Below are positions 1-9,225 of a stretch of DNA of 64,000 bases, piece after piece. A program made the position numbers and the translations under genes. The stretch lies in contig OX246690.1 in assembly GCA_945909635.1 (NCBI GenBank), forward strand, positions 682,001 through 746,000, read 5' to 3'. Origin of the DNA: Clostridioides difficile_A. Its GTDB lineage: Bacteria > Bacillota > Clostridia > Peptostreptococcales > Peptostreptococcaceae. Position 1 is the stretch's first letter. Each line of letters begins with the position of its first letter. The notes under the pieces were generated by a model, which worked only from the letters and a program-made list of their open reading frames with translations, had not been told where the DNA came from and ran no database searches.

Positions 1-56
1 CATATTAAAAATCTAAATAAAAAATTTTAAATTTAAAATTTTTTATTTTTTATTTA
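1..56. repeat. AT-palindromic sequence upstream of the GntR gene
   Basis: It contains the self-complementary core ATTTTAAATTTAAAAT followed by a TTTTTTATTTTTTATTT run. The same core occurs twice at 927-975 directly before the peptidase operon. It sits about 160 bp before the GntR start. Its shared occurrence suggests a regulator-binding site, but extreme AT content makes chance similarity possible. Confidence 0.4.
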
Positions 57-210
57 TTGCGGAAAGAATAAAAAGATGCTATACTTTTTGTAACATATTA
101 TTCCAATTATTAAGACATAATAAGCTTTTATAGTGTAATTTGTCTAATACTATTTTAGAAATTATGTTTTTATTATAATATGGCAAAAGAATAGAAATAA
201 GGTGATAGTA

Positions 211-861
211 GTGAAAGTAAAATCAAATTTAGATGAAATTTTATATCATAAGATTATTGAAAGTCTTATTCGTGGTGAATACTCTGTAGGTCAAAAAATC
301 TTACTAAATGACCTTTGTGAAAAATTTGAAGTAAGCAGAACACCAGTAGTACAAGCAGTAAAAATGTTAAATAAAGATGGTGTGCTTACTATTATGACAA
401 ATGGAAAAGTGTATGTACCAGAGTATGAATACGATATGGTAAAGCAAGTTTGTGAAACAAGAACACTGATTGAAACATATGCCTTAGAAAAAATGATGCA
501 AGAGGAAGAAGAAGTATTTCAACAAAAGCTAGAAGTGATAAAAAGATATTCGGCTAAATGTGAAGAGTTCTATAAACAAGAAAAATCTGTAGAACTTGCA
601 TTGACAGATTTAAAATTACATAAGGCTATTGTTGAAGGTGCTAATAATGAGATTTTAAATGATGTATATGTTGGTATACAAGGAAGATTTGTAGTAGTTA
701 ATTATCTGATACGACCATTAAAAAATCGTAATTATGAGGGAACAGTGCAAGACCATTTTGAAATATTGAAGTTTATTGAAAGCAGAGATACAAAAAAAGC
801 AGTGGAGAAATTAAGAAGTCATATTCAAGGAACTATTAAACGCTTTTGTGAAGATGAATAA
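211..861 (+). CDS. GntR family transcriptional regulator (FCD-type)
   Basis: About 216 residues. The N-terminal winged helix is visible as the stretch ending in VSRTPVVQAVKMLNKDG, the usual GntR recognition helix. The remainder is an all-helical FadR/FCD-type ligand domain with the RTLIETYALE signature at its start. A GTG at 202 is possible, but it lies inside the AAGGTGAT ribosome binding site at 199-206, so GTG 211 with normal spacing is preferred. It precedes, in the same direction, two S9 peptidases and a transporter and probably regulates them. The effector is unknown; an amino acid or peptide-derived acid is a guess from context. Confidence 0.85.
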   Translation: MKVKSNLDEILYHKIIESLIRGEYSVGQKILLNDLCEKFEVSRTPVVQAVKMLNKDGVLTIMTNGKVYVPEYEYDMVKQVCETRTLIETYALEKMMQEEEEVFQQKLEVIKRYSAKCEEFYKQEKSVELALTDLKLHKAIVEGANNEILNDVYVGIQGRFVVVNYLIRPLKNRNYEGTVQDHFEILKFIESRDTKKAVEKLRSHIQGTIKRFCEDE

Positions 862-887
862 TGTACTTAGAGATTTCTATATATTAC

Positions 888-907
888 AGGAAGCCATAAG
901 GCTTCCT
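888..907. other. Small hairpin AGGAAGCC/GGCTTCCT
   Basis: A perfect 8-bp stem with an ATAA loop lies 26 bp after the GntR stop. It is followed by an A-run rather than a T-run, so it is not a standard intrinsic terminator for the + strand. It may slow or process the transcript between regulator and operon. Confidence 0.4.
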
Positions 908-926
908 AAAAAAATAGCCTTTATAA

Positions 927-975
927 AATTTTTTATTTTAAATTTAAAATTTTTTATTTTAAATTTAAAATAAAA
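927..975. repeat. Tandem 21-bp AT palindromes before the peptidase operon
   Basis: Two direct copies of a 21-bp unit (ATTTTTTATTTTAAATTTAAA), each holding the dyad TTTTAAATTTAAAA that is also present at the start of the window. The position immediately before the first peptidase and upstream of its own GntR gene suggests an operator. This is inference from repetition and location. Confidence 0.45.
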
Positions 976-997
976 AATGAAAGAGGTGGTAGAGAGT

Positions 998-3028
998 TTG
1001 AATAAAATTATTACAGAAAGGATAGAAAAGACTATGAAGAAGCTATTTACAAATGAAACATTTTTGGAATATCAATTTGTGAGTGATTGCCAGTTATCGC
1101 CAGATGGAGGATATACAGCATTCGTTGTAAAAAAAGCAGATATCAAAGAGAATAATTACACAAGCCAAATTTATGTATTAGACAATAAGAGTGGTGAACT
1201 AAAACAATTAACATCTATAAACTCTGTAGGAGCATATGCTTGGGAAGATGAAAATACTATTTTATTTCCTGCTTTGAGAAATGAAAAAGTAAAAGAAGCT
1301 ATCAAAAACGGTAAGCAATGTATGAGTTATTATGCTTTATCTTTACATGGTGGAGAAGCAAAGGAACTTTTTACCTTACCCATTAAAGGTAGTAAATTAA
1401 ACCCTATAGGAAAAGGTTTGTACGCAGTTATTGACTCTTATGATAATGATAGACCTGTCGTAGAAGGATTGTCAGAAGAAGAGAAGCAGAAAAAAATAAA
1501 TGCTTATAACAATAGACACTATGAGCACTTCAAAGAAATTCCTTATGCTGTTAATGGTGAAGGATATATTAGTAGAAAAAGAAAGCGTCTATACGTATAC
1601 AACAGTAACACTAAAGATTTGAAATCAATCACAGCACCTATGTTTAATGTTGTAGGTATAAAAATAAATGATGGCAAAATCTTATATGTGGGTCAAGAAT
1701 TTGAAGATGTAAAAGGTTTAAAGAATGGTGTTTATGTATTTGATACAAATACTGATGAGAATGTTTGTATCTTAGAAAAAGATAAGTATATTGTAAAAGG
1801 TTTTGAATTATACAAAAATCAAGCAGTACTAAATTTGACTGATGCTTTATCTTATGGGAATGGAGAAAATGGAGATTTTTATACAGTAAATATTGATACA
1901 AAAGAAATGAAGTTACTTTCAAAACATCAGCATCATTGTATTGGAAACACAGTAACATCTGATGTTAAAATGGGTGCTGGTCAGACAAGCAAGGTAGATG
2001 GTGAATATATTTATTATACTTCTACAGTAAATATGGATTGCATTATTGAAAGAATACATATTCCAACAGGAAAACAGGAAAGAGTTACACAAACAGGTTC
2101 AGTTGAATTTATAGACGTAAAAGATGGAAACATTGTATGTATAGGTTGTTCAGAAAACAGTTTACCTGAAGTTTATACAGTAGAAAATGGAGCATTGTGT
2201 AAGAAAACACATTTAAATGACCATATTTTAGAGGAATATAAAATTTCTGTACCAGAATATATCGAATCAAAAGGAAGTTCTAACTGGGCAATACAAGGAT
2301 ATGTATATAAACCAGTAGATTATGAAGTAGGGAAAAAATATCCAGCTATATTGGCGATTCATGGTGGGCCAAGATTAACATATGGACCATATTTTATGCA
2401 TGAGATGCAAGTATTTGCAAGTCAAGGTTACTTTGTTTTCTTCTGTAACCCAAGGGGGTCTGAAGGTAGAGGCAATGATTTTGCAGATATTAGAAAACAA
2501 TTTGGGGATATTGATTATATAGATTTTATGGAATTTACAGATACAGTGCTTGAAAAATACACAGATATTGATGAAACAAAATTAGCTGTGGAAGGTGGAA
2601 GCTATGGTGGATTTATGACAAATTGGATAATTGGTCATACAAACCGCTTTGCTGCTGCTTGTGCTCAGCGTTCTATTGCAAACTGGAGTGGTATGGAAGG
2701 TACAACAGACATTGGTTACTATTTCTGCAAAGGACAAACAGGTGCTTCTCATATGGAAGACCACGAATTGCAATGGAAACAATCTCCTCTCGCTTATGCT
2801 GATAAGTGTGTTACACCAACTTTATTTTTACATGGTGAAAAAGATTATAGATGTTATATGCAAGAAGCATTCCAAATGTTTTCTGCACTAAAAATTCATG
2901 GATGTCCTACAAAACTTTGTCTCTTTGAAGGAGAAAATCACGAGTTATCTCGTTCAGGTAGACCAAAACAAAAGCTACAAAGACTAGTTGAAATGATGGA
3001 TTGGTTTTCAATGTACATAAAAGAATAA
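998..3028 (+). CDS. S9 family prolyl oligopeptidase-like serine peptidase
   Basis: About 676 residues: an N-terminal beta-propeller half (WD40/DPP-like, with LSPDGGYTAFVV) and a C-terminal alpha/beta hydrolase. The catalytic triad is visible: Ser535 in GGSYGG, Asp616 in HGEKDY, His648 in GENHE. HGGP at the start of the hydrolase domain supplies the oxyanion region. There is no signal peptide, so it is cytoplasmic. The ribosome site AAGAGGTGGT (981-990) sits 7 nt before TTG 998, which I prefer over ATG 977; ATG 1034 with AAAGGA upstream is another option. It likely cleaves short peptides. A paralog and a transporter follow in the same direction. Confidence 0.9.
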   Translation: MNKIITERIEKTMKKLFTNETFLEYQFVSDCQLSPDGGYTAFVVKKADIKENNYTSQIYVLDNKSGELKQLTSINSVGAYAWEDENTILFPALRNEKVKEAIKNGKQCMSYYALSLHGGEAKELFTLPIKGSKLNPIGKGLYAVIDSYDNDRPVVEGLSEEEKQKKINAYNNRHYEHFKEIPYAVNGEGYISRKRKRLYVYNSNTKDLKSITAPMFNVVGIKINDGKILYVGQEFEDVKGLKNGVYVFDTNTDENVCILEKDKYIVKGFELYKNQAVLNLTDALSYGNGENGDFYTVNIDTKEMKLLSKHQHHCIGNTVTSDVKMGAGQTSKVDGEYIYYTSTVNMDCIIERIHIPTGKQERVTQTGSVEFIDVKDGNIVCIGCSENSLPEVYTVENGALCKKTHLNDHILEEYKISVPEYIESKGSSNWAIQGYVYKPVDYEVGKKYPAILAIHGGPRLTYGPYFMHEMQVFASQGYFVFFCNPRGSEGRGNDFADIRKQFGDIDYIDFMEFTDTVLEKYTDIDETKLAVEGGSYGGFMTNWIIGHTNRFAAACAQRSIANWSGMEGTTDIGYYFCKGQTGASHMEDHELQWKQSPLAYADKCVTPTLFLHGEKDYRCYMQEAFQMFSALKIHGCPTKLCLFEGENHELSRSGRPKQKLQRLVEMMDWFSMYIKE

Positions 3029-3174
3029 AAGTAATATGCATTAATGAAAGACAAAAATGAGTATTAAGGAAAAACAATAATATAAATTAAAAAGTACTTC
3101 TAGATAAAGAGAATAGCAAAGAAAAAAAGAAAATGATACAGAAAGAAAGACAATAAAGAAAGGAGAATAGAAAA

Positions 3175-5130
3175 ATGGAAAAACTAAAGATTGAAAGTTC
3201 AGATATTTTTGAATATATATTCCCACATGATATTTCTTGTTCACCTGATGGAAGTCATATTGCTTATATTATATCAAATATCAATGAGGAAAAAGATTGC
3301 TATGAACATGACCTATATGCTATGGATGTTAAAACAGAAAAACAAATACATATGACACAAACAAAAGATGTAACATCATTTAGCTGGATTTCTGATACAG
3401 AGCTTCTTTTTACATCTAAAAGAGATAAAGCAAAAGCAGGTACAACAGATTTTTATACTATTTCTATAAAAGGGGGAGAAGCAAAGAAAGCATTTTCTAT
3501 TCCAAAAACTTGTAGCATACCCATATCACTTGGAAATAAATTATGGTTATTTACAACAAAAAATCCAACAGATATAAAAAAAGCAGAACTAGACAGAGCA
3601 GTAGAAGGAGTAGATTACTGGACATTTACAGATAAACCTTTTATAAGAGATGGGGAAAACTTCTCTCAAAGAAGACGTGTAACATTAGAATTGTATCAAG
3701 AAGGAAAAAAAGAAACAAAAGCTATTACACCAAAGTATTGTGAGGTAGCAGGTGTAGATGTTTCTCCTGATAAAAAAAGAATTTTATATTCAGGTCAGAT
3801 TTATGAAGATTGTGCAACACCTTTCTCTGGTCTTTGGGAGTACCATGTAGATAGTGGTGAAACAAGAGAACTCATACCACAAGGAAAATATCAAATCAGC
3901 TTAGTTAAATATATTGGTGAAAATAGAGTAATGTTACAAGCGTCTATATTAGACCGTTCTATTACACAAAATCATGATATTTTCATGCTTGACTTGAATA
4001 CTGGCGAAATAAATATGATTGCCAGCCCAGATGGGATGTATGCTACATTACTGGATGTAGATGCAGTATATGGTGGTGGACGTAGTAATAAAGTCGTAGG
4101 AGATAAGTTTATTGGAGCAAGAATTTGCAGAACTATGACAGAGTTTGATGAGTTTGATACAAAAACAGGTAATATACGTATCATCACAAAAGTGGATGCT
4201 TTTACATCTTTTGATATTTATGACAACACTATGTACACAATCATGCTGAAAGATTATGAGTTGGCAGAAATATATAGCATTGATATGGCTACTGGTGCAA
4301 TGAAAAAAATGACTTCTTTTTCTAAGCCATATTTGGATAGTCATAAGGTTTCACTACCTGAGAAATTAACATTTGTAGCAAAAAATAAAGAAGAAGTTGA
4401 TGGTTTTGTTATACCACCAATAGATGCAAAAGAAGGTGAAAAATATCCTGCTGTATTGTTCATTCATGGTGGACCTAAGTGGGCATATGGTTACATGTTT
4501 ACACACTTAAAGCAGTGTGTAGCTGCAAAAGGAATGTATGTTATTTATTGTAATCCTCATGGTGGTGACGGTTATGGTGAAGAGTTTTTGGAAATGGTAG
4601 AAAGATGGGGATATGTTGATTATGACCATCTTATGGAATTTGTAGATACTTGTATTGAGAGATACCCTGGGATTGATGCAGACCGTTTAGGTGTTGCAGG
4701 TGGAAGTTATGGTGGTTATATGACAAACTGGATAATTGGTCATACAGACCGTTTCAAGGCAGTTGCTTCTCAAAGAGGTATTAGTAACTTGATTACAGCT
4801 TCCCTAATTATCGACTTTGGGGATAGAATTATGAAGCAAACTTGTGGAGATAAGACACCTTGGAATCATGAAGAAGTTCTTTGGAACCATTCACCTATTA
4901 AGTATGTAAAAAATGTAAAGACACCAACTTTATTCTTACATAGTGATAGGGATTATAGATGTTTTATGGGAGATACCTTCCAGATGTTTACAGCATTAAA
5001 ACAGATTGGTATAGATACGGAAATGTATTTATTCCACGGGGATACACATGGATTGTCTAGAAACGGAAGACCATCTAATAGAGTTGTACGTGCCAATGCC
5101 ATTGTAGATTGGTTTGAAAGATATTTATAA
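3175..5130 (+). CDS. S9 family prolyl oligopeptidase-like serine peptidase (second copy)
   Basis: 651 residues with the same architecture as the gene before it: propeller N-terminal half and alpha/beta hydrolase C-terminal half. Triad residues are Ser511 (GGSYGG), Asp593 (HSDRDY) and His625 (GDTHG). AAAGGAGAATAG precedes the ATG. The two peptidases share the GGSYGG(F/Y)MTNWIIGHT block but differ widely in the propeller, so they are old paralogs that probably differ in substrate. The 146-bp gap between them has no terminator, and the transporter starts 12 bp after the stop, consistent with an operon for peptide or acyl-peptide use. Confidence 0.9.
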   Translation: MEKLKIESSDIFEYIFPHDISCSPDGSHIAYIISNINEEKDCYEHDLYAMDVKTEKQIHMTQTKDVTSFSWISDTELLFTSKRDKAKAGTTDFYTISIKGGEAKKAFSIPKTCSIPISLGNKLWLFTTKNPTDIKKAELDRAVEGVDYWTFTDKPFIRDGENFSQRRRVTLELYQEGKKETKAITPKYCEVAGVDVSPDKKRILYSGQIYEDCATPFSGLWEYHVDSGETRELIPQGKYQISLVKYIGENRVMLQASILDRSITQNHDIFMLDLNTGEINMIASPDGMYATLLDVDAVYGGGRSNKVVGDKFIGARICRTMTEFDEFDTKTGNIRIITKVDAFTSFDIYDNTMYTIMLKDYELAEIYSIDMATGAMKKMTSFSKPYLDSHKVSLPEKLTFVAKNKEEVDGFVIPPIDAKEGEKYPAVLFIHGGPKWAYGYMFTHLKQCVAAKGMYVIYCNPHGGDGYGEEFLEMVERWGYVDYDHLMEFVDTCIERYPGIDADRLGVAGGSYGGYMTNWIIGHTDRFKAVASQRGISNLITASLIIDFGDRIMKQTCGDKTPWNHEEVLWNHSPIKYVKNVKTPTLFLHSDRDYRCFMGDTFQMFTALKQIGIDTEMYLFHGDTHGLSRNGRPSNRVVRANAIVDWFERYL

Positions 5131-5142
5131 GGGGGTTATTCT

Positions 5143-6333
5143 ATGAGTGATATGTTATTATGGTTTAGTGTTGTATTAATCTTATTTGCTATTGGGGATT
5201 TGATTGCAAGTAAAACAAAAGCAAAAGTTTCAGCTGTATTTGTGACATTACTTTTATTTTTGATTCTGTTTGTTACAAAGGTAATACCAGGGGATATTAT
5301 TGAAAGAGCAGGTATGACAGCAGCTGCAAGTTGGAGTGTTCCAATGATTATGTTTAGTATGGGAACAATGTTGAATGTTAGACAGTTTATAGATGAATGG
5401 AGAACTGTGTTGACAGCATGGCTTGGGATTGTGGCAGTTATAGTTTGTGTTTCACTTTGTATTCCTTTGTTTGGAAAAGCAACAGTGTTAACAAGTATAC
5501 CAGTTATAAATGGGGCATTACCTGCCACTACTATCATGACACAAGCAGCATTAGAAAAAGGATTGACACTTGCAGCAGCTACAGCAACAGTTGTATTTGC
5601 AATCCAGAAGTTTGTTGGGACACCAATTGCCTCTAGAGCTGCACTACAAGAAGCAAATCGTCTTTTAGTAGAGTATCATGAAGCAAAGGCAAAGGGGATT
5701 GATTTAGCCAATGTCGATAATGATAAGAAAGAAGCAGAAAGTACAGGGGAAAAAGTAAAGCAAGTATTCTGTGAGAAGTATGATAAATATTATTCTACAA
5801 ATGTTTGTATATTTTTCATAGCTATATTTTCTTATTTGGGATATGAGCTTTCAGAGCTTATCCATGTGAATTATTCTATTGTATGTCTTATAGTTGGTGT
5901 TCTTGTAACTCGTATTGGTATTGTACCAAAAGATATTTTAGAAAAAGGGAAAATCAAAGGTTTTATCAATATGGTTGTATTTGCAGCTGTTATTCCTTCT
6001 TTAGCAAAAGTTTCTTTGGGAGATTTAATTAGTCTGTTTGTACCAATTGTAGGTATGTTCGCAGTTTCTATTATTGGTATATTCCTTGTGATGAAGGTAC
6101 TTCCAGGTTGGAAAATTATTGGTTCTAAGCCTCTTGCTTTTGGAGTAGGGTTCTGTCAAATGTTGGGATTTCCAACTACATATTTGATTTCAAATGAAGT
6201 GTGTAATGCTATTGGAGAAACGGAAGAAGAAAAAGCATATTTGATGTCTAAAATAATGCCTAAATTAGTAGTTGGTGGTATGGCTTGTATGATTTCGATT
6301 GTAGTAGCTGGTATTATGGTACCTATGTTGTAG
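5143..6333 (+). CDS. Polytopic membrane transporter, possibly glutamate symporter-like
   Basis: 396 residues with about ten hydrophobic segments, a conserved-looking MIMFSMGTMLN segment near residue 75 and a charged cytoplasmic loop near residues 185-215 (KKEAESTGEKVKQ). AAGGGGG lies before the ATG, and the gene follows the second peptidase by 12 bp, so the three genes are probably cotranscribed. The fold resembles the GltS/ESS or other two-repeat carboxylate symporter families, but I cannot assign it firmly. The context suggests uptake of a peptide or amino-acid product or substrate for the two peptidases. Confidence 0.7.
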   Translation: MSDMLLWFSVVLILFAIGDLIASKTKAKVSAVFVTLLLFLILFVTKVIPGDIIERAGMTAAASWSVPMIMFSMGTMLNVRQFIDEWRTVLTAWLGIVAVIVCVSLCIPLFGKATVLTSIPVINGALPATTIMTQAALEKGLTLAAATATVVFAIQKFVGTPIASRAALQEANRLLVEYHEAKAKGIDLANVDNDKKEAESTGEKVKQVFCEKYDKYYSTNVCIFFIAIFSYLGYELSELIHVNYSIVCLIVGVLVTRIGIVPKDILEKGKIKGFINMVVFAAVIPSLAKVSLGDLISLFVPIVGMFAVSIIGIFLVMKVLPGWKIIGSKPLAFGVGFCQMLGFPTTYLISNEVCNAIGETEEEKAYLMSKIMPKLVVGGMACMISIVVAGIMVPML

Positions 6334-6380
6334 AGGGGTTTGTAATAATGTAATAATAAGAATATCTCTTTTAAGGTTTT

Positions 6381-6416
6381 GTGGTATAACATCTACTTTA
6401 TGTTATACCGCTTTTC
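6381..6416 (+). terminator. Intrinsic terminator of the peptidase operon
   Basis: Stem GGTATAACA/TGTTATACC with extra GU and GC closing pairs, a 9-nt loop and a following CTTTTCCTTTTT tract, 48 bp after the transporter stop. Confidence 0.8.
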
Positions 6417-6459
6417 CTTTTTCATCTCGTTATATTTTAAAATTAACAAAAATATAATC

Positions 6460-6972
6460 TTAAAAACTAATATCTACAGTATATTCATCTTCTATTAAGA
6501 TATAATTACAGTCATACTTTTTACACATTTGTAGATTTTTAGTATTTTCTTCAATAGTGGATTCCATTGTGCAGAATGAATCATCCAATCGACTTTCAAT
6601 AGCATTTGCATATTTTTTAATATCTGAAAAATGTCTTTCTATATAATCTTTAGTCATAACAAGGCAATAATACTGAATTTCTTTTATATATTTACTATCA
6701 AAATCTTTTTGCCAATCAAATGGAATATAGCATCCCTCAACTACAAGGTTCTGATTATTTTCAATAGCTGTTTTTATAATCTCTTTAACGATAGACCATA
6801 GATAGGGTACAAGTTCTTCATCATCTTCTGGTGTTAACTTAGTGTTTCCACTTCGTATAAGTCCCATTTTTAATAGGTCAATAGATAAATATGTATATTT
6901 GTATTTTTCTAATATTTTCTGTGCAAATAAAGTTTTTCCAGTATGAGAAGCACCTGCAATTAAAATAATCAT
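6460..6972 (-). CDS. P-loop ATPase/kinase-like protein
   Basis: 170 residues starting MIILIAGASHTGKT, a textbook Walker A (GASHTGKT, residues 7-14) at the extreme N-terminus. This is the layout of small nucleotide or metabolite kinases and zeta/chloramphenicol phosphotransferase-like proteins. The acidic stretch PEDDEELVPYLW and EGCYIPFDW follow. No partner antitoxin is present. Its ribosome site GAAAGAGGTG lies across the end of the upstream GNAT gene, three bases away, so translation is probably coupled. The substrate is unknown. Confidence 0.7.
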   Translation of the reverse strand: MIILIAGASHTGKTLFAQKILEKYKYTYLSIDLLKMGLIRSGNTKLTPEDDEELVPYLWSIVKEIIKTAIENNQNLVVEGCYIPFDWQKDFDSKYIKEIQYYCLVMTKDYIERHFSDIKKYANAIESRLDDSFCTMESTIEENTKNLQMCKKYDCNYILIEDEYTVDISF

Positions 6973-6975
6973 AAT

Positions 6976-7572
6976 TTAAACACCTCTTTCAATAAAGTGA
7001 ACTGCTGAATTATCCCAGTATTTTTTATATACTCTATCATTCCTACCATCAAGATTTAGTTGATACATTCTAAATGTAACTAATATATCTTTTGGTTGCC
7101 ATTGTTCTTCATAAGAATATTGATAGCTCATACCTAATTGTTTCATTACATTACCACTACGTGGATTTTTAATATCATGTGTGGCAGTAATATAAGGGAT
7201 ACTATCTCTTTTTAACTGTTCGACAACTGCTTTACTTGCTTCAGTCACAATACCTTTGTGCCAAAATTCTTTACACAGTCCGTAACCAAAATCGTGATTA
7301 TCATCCATACTTACATTGACATAACCTATTGGGATATTGTCGTTTTTTAAGCAAATGGCATAGTTATATCCATGAGAGTTTTTATATGCTTCTACATACT
7401 TTTTTTCAAAAAACACCTTTGTTTCTTCCAGTGATTTAAGGGGAAACCATGGCAAATAAGTATTTACATCTTTATCACTGTAAATTGTGAACAAAGCTCC
7501 TATGTCATTCTCAGTAAACCTTCTTAATATGAGTCTTTCTGTTTTTAGTTCAGGAGTATTTTTAAATATCAT
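6976..7572 (-). CDS. GNAT acetyltransferase, RimJ/RimL type
   Basis: 198 residues opening with LKTERLILRRFTENDI, the usual RimJ/RimL start, then IPIGYVNVS, GYGLCKEFWHKGIVTEA (acetyl-CoA loop) and NPRSGNVMKQLGM. AAAGGAGAATAAGG lies before the ATG. It heads a two-gene minus-strand unit with the P-loop protein. The acceptor substrate (N-terminal amine, small molecule or aminoglycoside-like) cannot be told from sequence. Confidence 0.85.
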   Translation of the reverse strand: MIFKNTPELKTERLILRRFTENDIGALFTIYSDKDVNTYLPWFPLKSLEETKVFFEKKYVEAYKNSHGYNYAICLKNDNIPIGYVNVSMDDNHDFGYGLCKEFWHKGIVTEASKAVVEQLKRDSIPYITATHDIKNPRSGNVMKQLGMSYQYSYEEQWQPKDILVTFRMYQLNLDGRNDRVYKKYWDNSAVHFIERGV

Positions 7573-8032
7573 ATTCCTTATTCTCCTTTCAAAGTCAAAA
7601 TTTATCAGCTAACTTCTTGTAATAGATTATACTATGGTTTCATATTCTAGTCATTTTTTCTACTTTGATTAGGTTACTTTTATGTCATGATTCATCAAAA
7701 GTGAAAGGGTTGTAAAGTGAGTGATAATTAAATAGAAATAAAAACTATGCTTATAAAGCATAACAACAGATTTAATATAGGTATTTGATATTTAAATAGT
7801 CAGATTCTATAATGTAGTTTAAAGGGATGATACTATAATTGATAAACAAAATCAATATAGTTTTATTATCTAAAATTTAAAGTGAGTACATCATATTATC
7901 AAATTATGGGTATATGCTCCTTAAATTATAGGTATGTGTTTCTTAGTAAAATTAATAAAAATCAAAAACTTTGTTACTTGATTTTTAACACCGAAAATAA
8001 AAATTAAAATACAAAAAGGAAAGGTGAATAAA
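7573..8032. other. 460-bp divergent intergenic region with tandem 22-bp repeat
   Basis: It separates the minus-strand GNAT unit from the plus-strand redox operon. Two adjacent 22-bp copies at 7901-7922 and 7923-7944, about 18 of 22 identical (core AAATTATRGGTAT), lie 90 bp before the dehydrogenase, and a dyad ATTGAT..AATCAAT is near 7839-7857. These look like regulator sites. No gene was found here. Confidence 0.45.
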
Positions 8033-9211
8033 ATGAATACTAACTTTAATTTTTTTATACCAACACGTGTAAAGTTTGGATGTGGGCAACTAAATCAACT
8101 CCATAGTGAGGGGTTACCAGGGAAAAAAGCATTGCTTGTCATATCAAATGGAAAATCTACGCATACTAGTGGAGCTCTTAATCGAACACAAGAACAGCTT
8201 AAAATTGCTGGAGTAGAATTTGTACTGTTTGACAAAGTACAGGCAAATCCCATTAAATCTACTATCATGGAGGGGGCTAAAGTAGCACGTGACAATAAAT
8301 GTGATTTTATAGTTGCTCTAGGTGGTGGTAGTGTAATGGATGCCTCAAAAGCAATGGCTGCAATGGCCACAAATGATGGAGATATATGGGATTATATGTT
8401 TGGTGGCACAGGTGGAGAAAAAATGATTGCAAAAAATCCTCTTCCAATTGTATGTATTACTACTACTGCTGGAACTGGTTCAGAAGTTGACCAATGGGGC
8501 GTTATTACCAATGATAAAACAAATGAGAAGATGGGATTTGGTGGAGATGATAGACTTTTTCCTGTATTAGCGATTGTAGACCCTGAGCTTATGGTAACTG
8601 TGCCTTCAGAGTACACTGCATACCAAGGTTTTGATGCTCTATTTCATTCAACAGAAGTATATATTAGTAAATTTGCAAATCCTATGAGTGATATGATTGC
8701 TTTAACTGCTATCGAAAATATTGCAAATTATCTTGCTCGTGCAGTGAAAAATGGAAAAGATATGAAAGCAAGAGAACATGTTGCTTTTGCTAATACATTA
8801 TCTGGTCAAGCAATGGTAATCACTAGCACTACAGCCAAACATTCAATGGAACATGCTATGAGTGCATATCATCAGAATCTTCCTCATGGAGCAGGTCTAA
8901 TTATGATATCAAAAGCATTTTATGAATTTTTTATTGACAAACATGCTTGTGATGAAAGGTTTATACGAATGGCACAGGCTATGGGTATGGAGAATGCCTC
9001 AAAGCCAGAAGATTTCATCACAGCACTAGTAAACTTACAAAAAGCATGTGGAGTTGATAGCTTGAAGATGAGTGACTATGGGATTGTTTACGAAGAACTT
9101 GATGTATTAGCAAAAAATGCTCGTGATACTATGGGTGGTCTATTCCTTGCAAACCCTTGTGAAATGAGTCATGAAGAATGTGTTGAAGTTTTTGAAAAAG
9201 CATACCATTAA
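8033..9211 (+). CDS. Iron-containing alcohol dehydrogenase
   Basis: 392 residues of the group III (BDH/YqhD-like) family. It shows the NAD(P) loop GGGSVMDASK near residue 97 and the metal-site elements D201/H205 (FDALFHSTE), H274 (EHAMS) and H285 (PHGAGL). GTG 8024 lies within the AAAGGAAAGGTG ribosome site, so ATG 8033 is chosen. Likely reaction: reversible NAD(P)H-dependent reduction of aldehydes or ketones. It heads an operon with two flavodoxin-fold proteins, a cyclophilin-like lipoprotein and a small membrane protein, which suggests detoxification of carbonyls or quinones rather than bulk fermentation. Confidence 0.92.
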   Translation: MNTNFNFFIPTRVKFGCGQLNQLHSEGLPGKKALLVISNGKSTHTSGALNRTQEQLKIAGVEFVLFDKVQANPIKSTIMEGAKVARDNKCDFIVALGGGSVMDASKAMAAMATNDGDIWDYMFGGTGGEKMIAKNPLPIVCITTTAGTGSEVDQWGVITNDKTNEKMGFGGDDRLFPVLAIVDPELMVTVPSEYTAYQGFDALFHSTEVYISKFANPMSDMIALTAIENIANYLARAVKNGKDMKAREHVAFANTLSGQAMVITSTTAKHSMEHAMSAYHQNLPHGAGLIMISKAFYEFFIDKHACDERFIRMAQAMGMENASKPEDFITALVNLQKACGVDSLKMSDYGIVYEELDVLAKNARDTMGGLFLANPCEMSHEECVEVFEKAYH

Positions 9212-9225
9212 GGAGTGATATACAA

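Noticed and set aside
1644..1958. Antisense ORFs inside the S9 peptidases
   Set aside because: They are shadows of a strongly conserved coding frame with no starts or ribosome sites.
6460..7572. Toxin-antitoxin pair (zeta-like kinase plus GNAT)
   Set aside because: Both are normal-size enzymes and no small antitoxin with a DNA-binding domain is present; translation coupling alone is not evidence.
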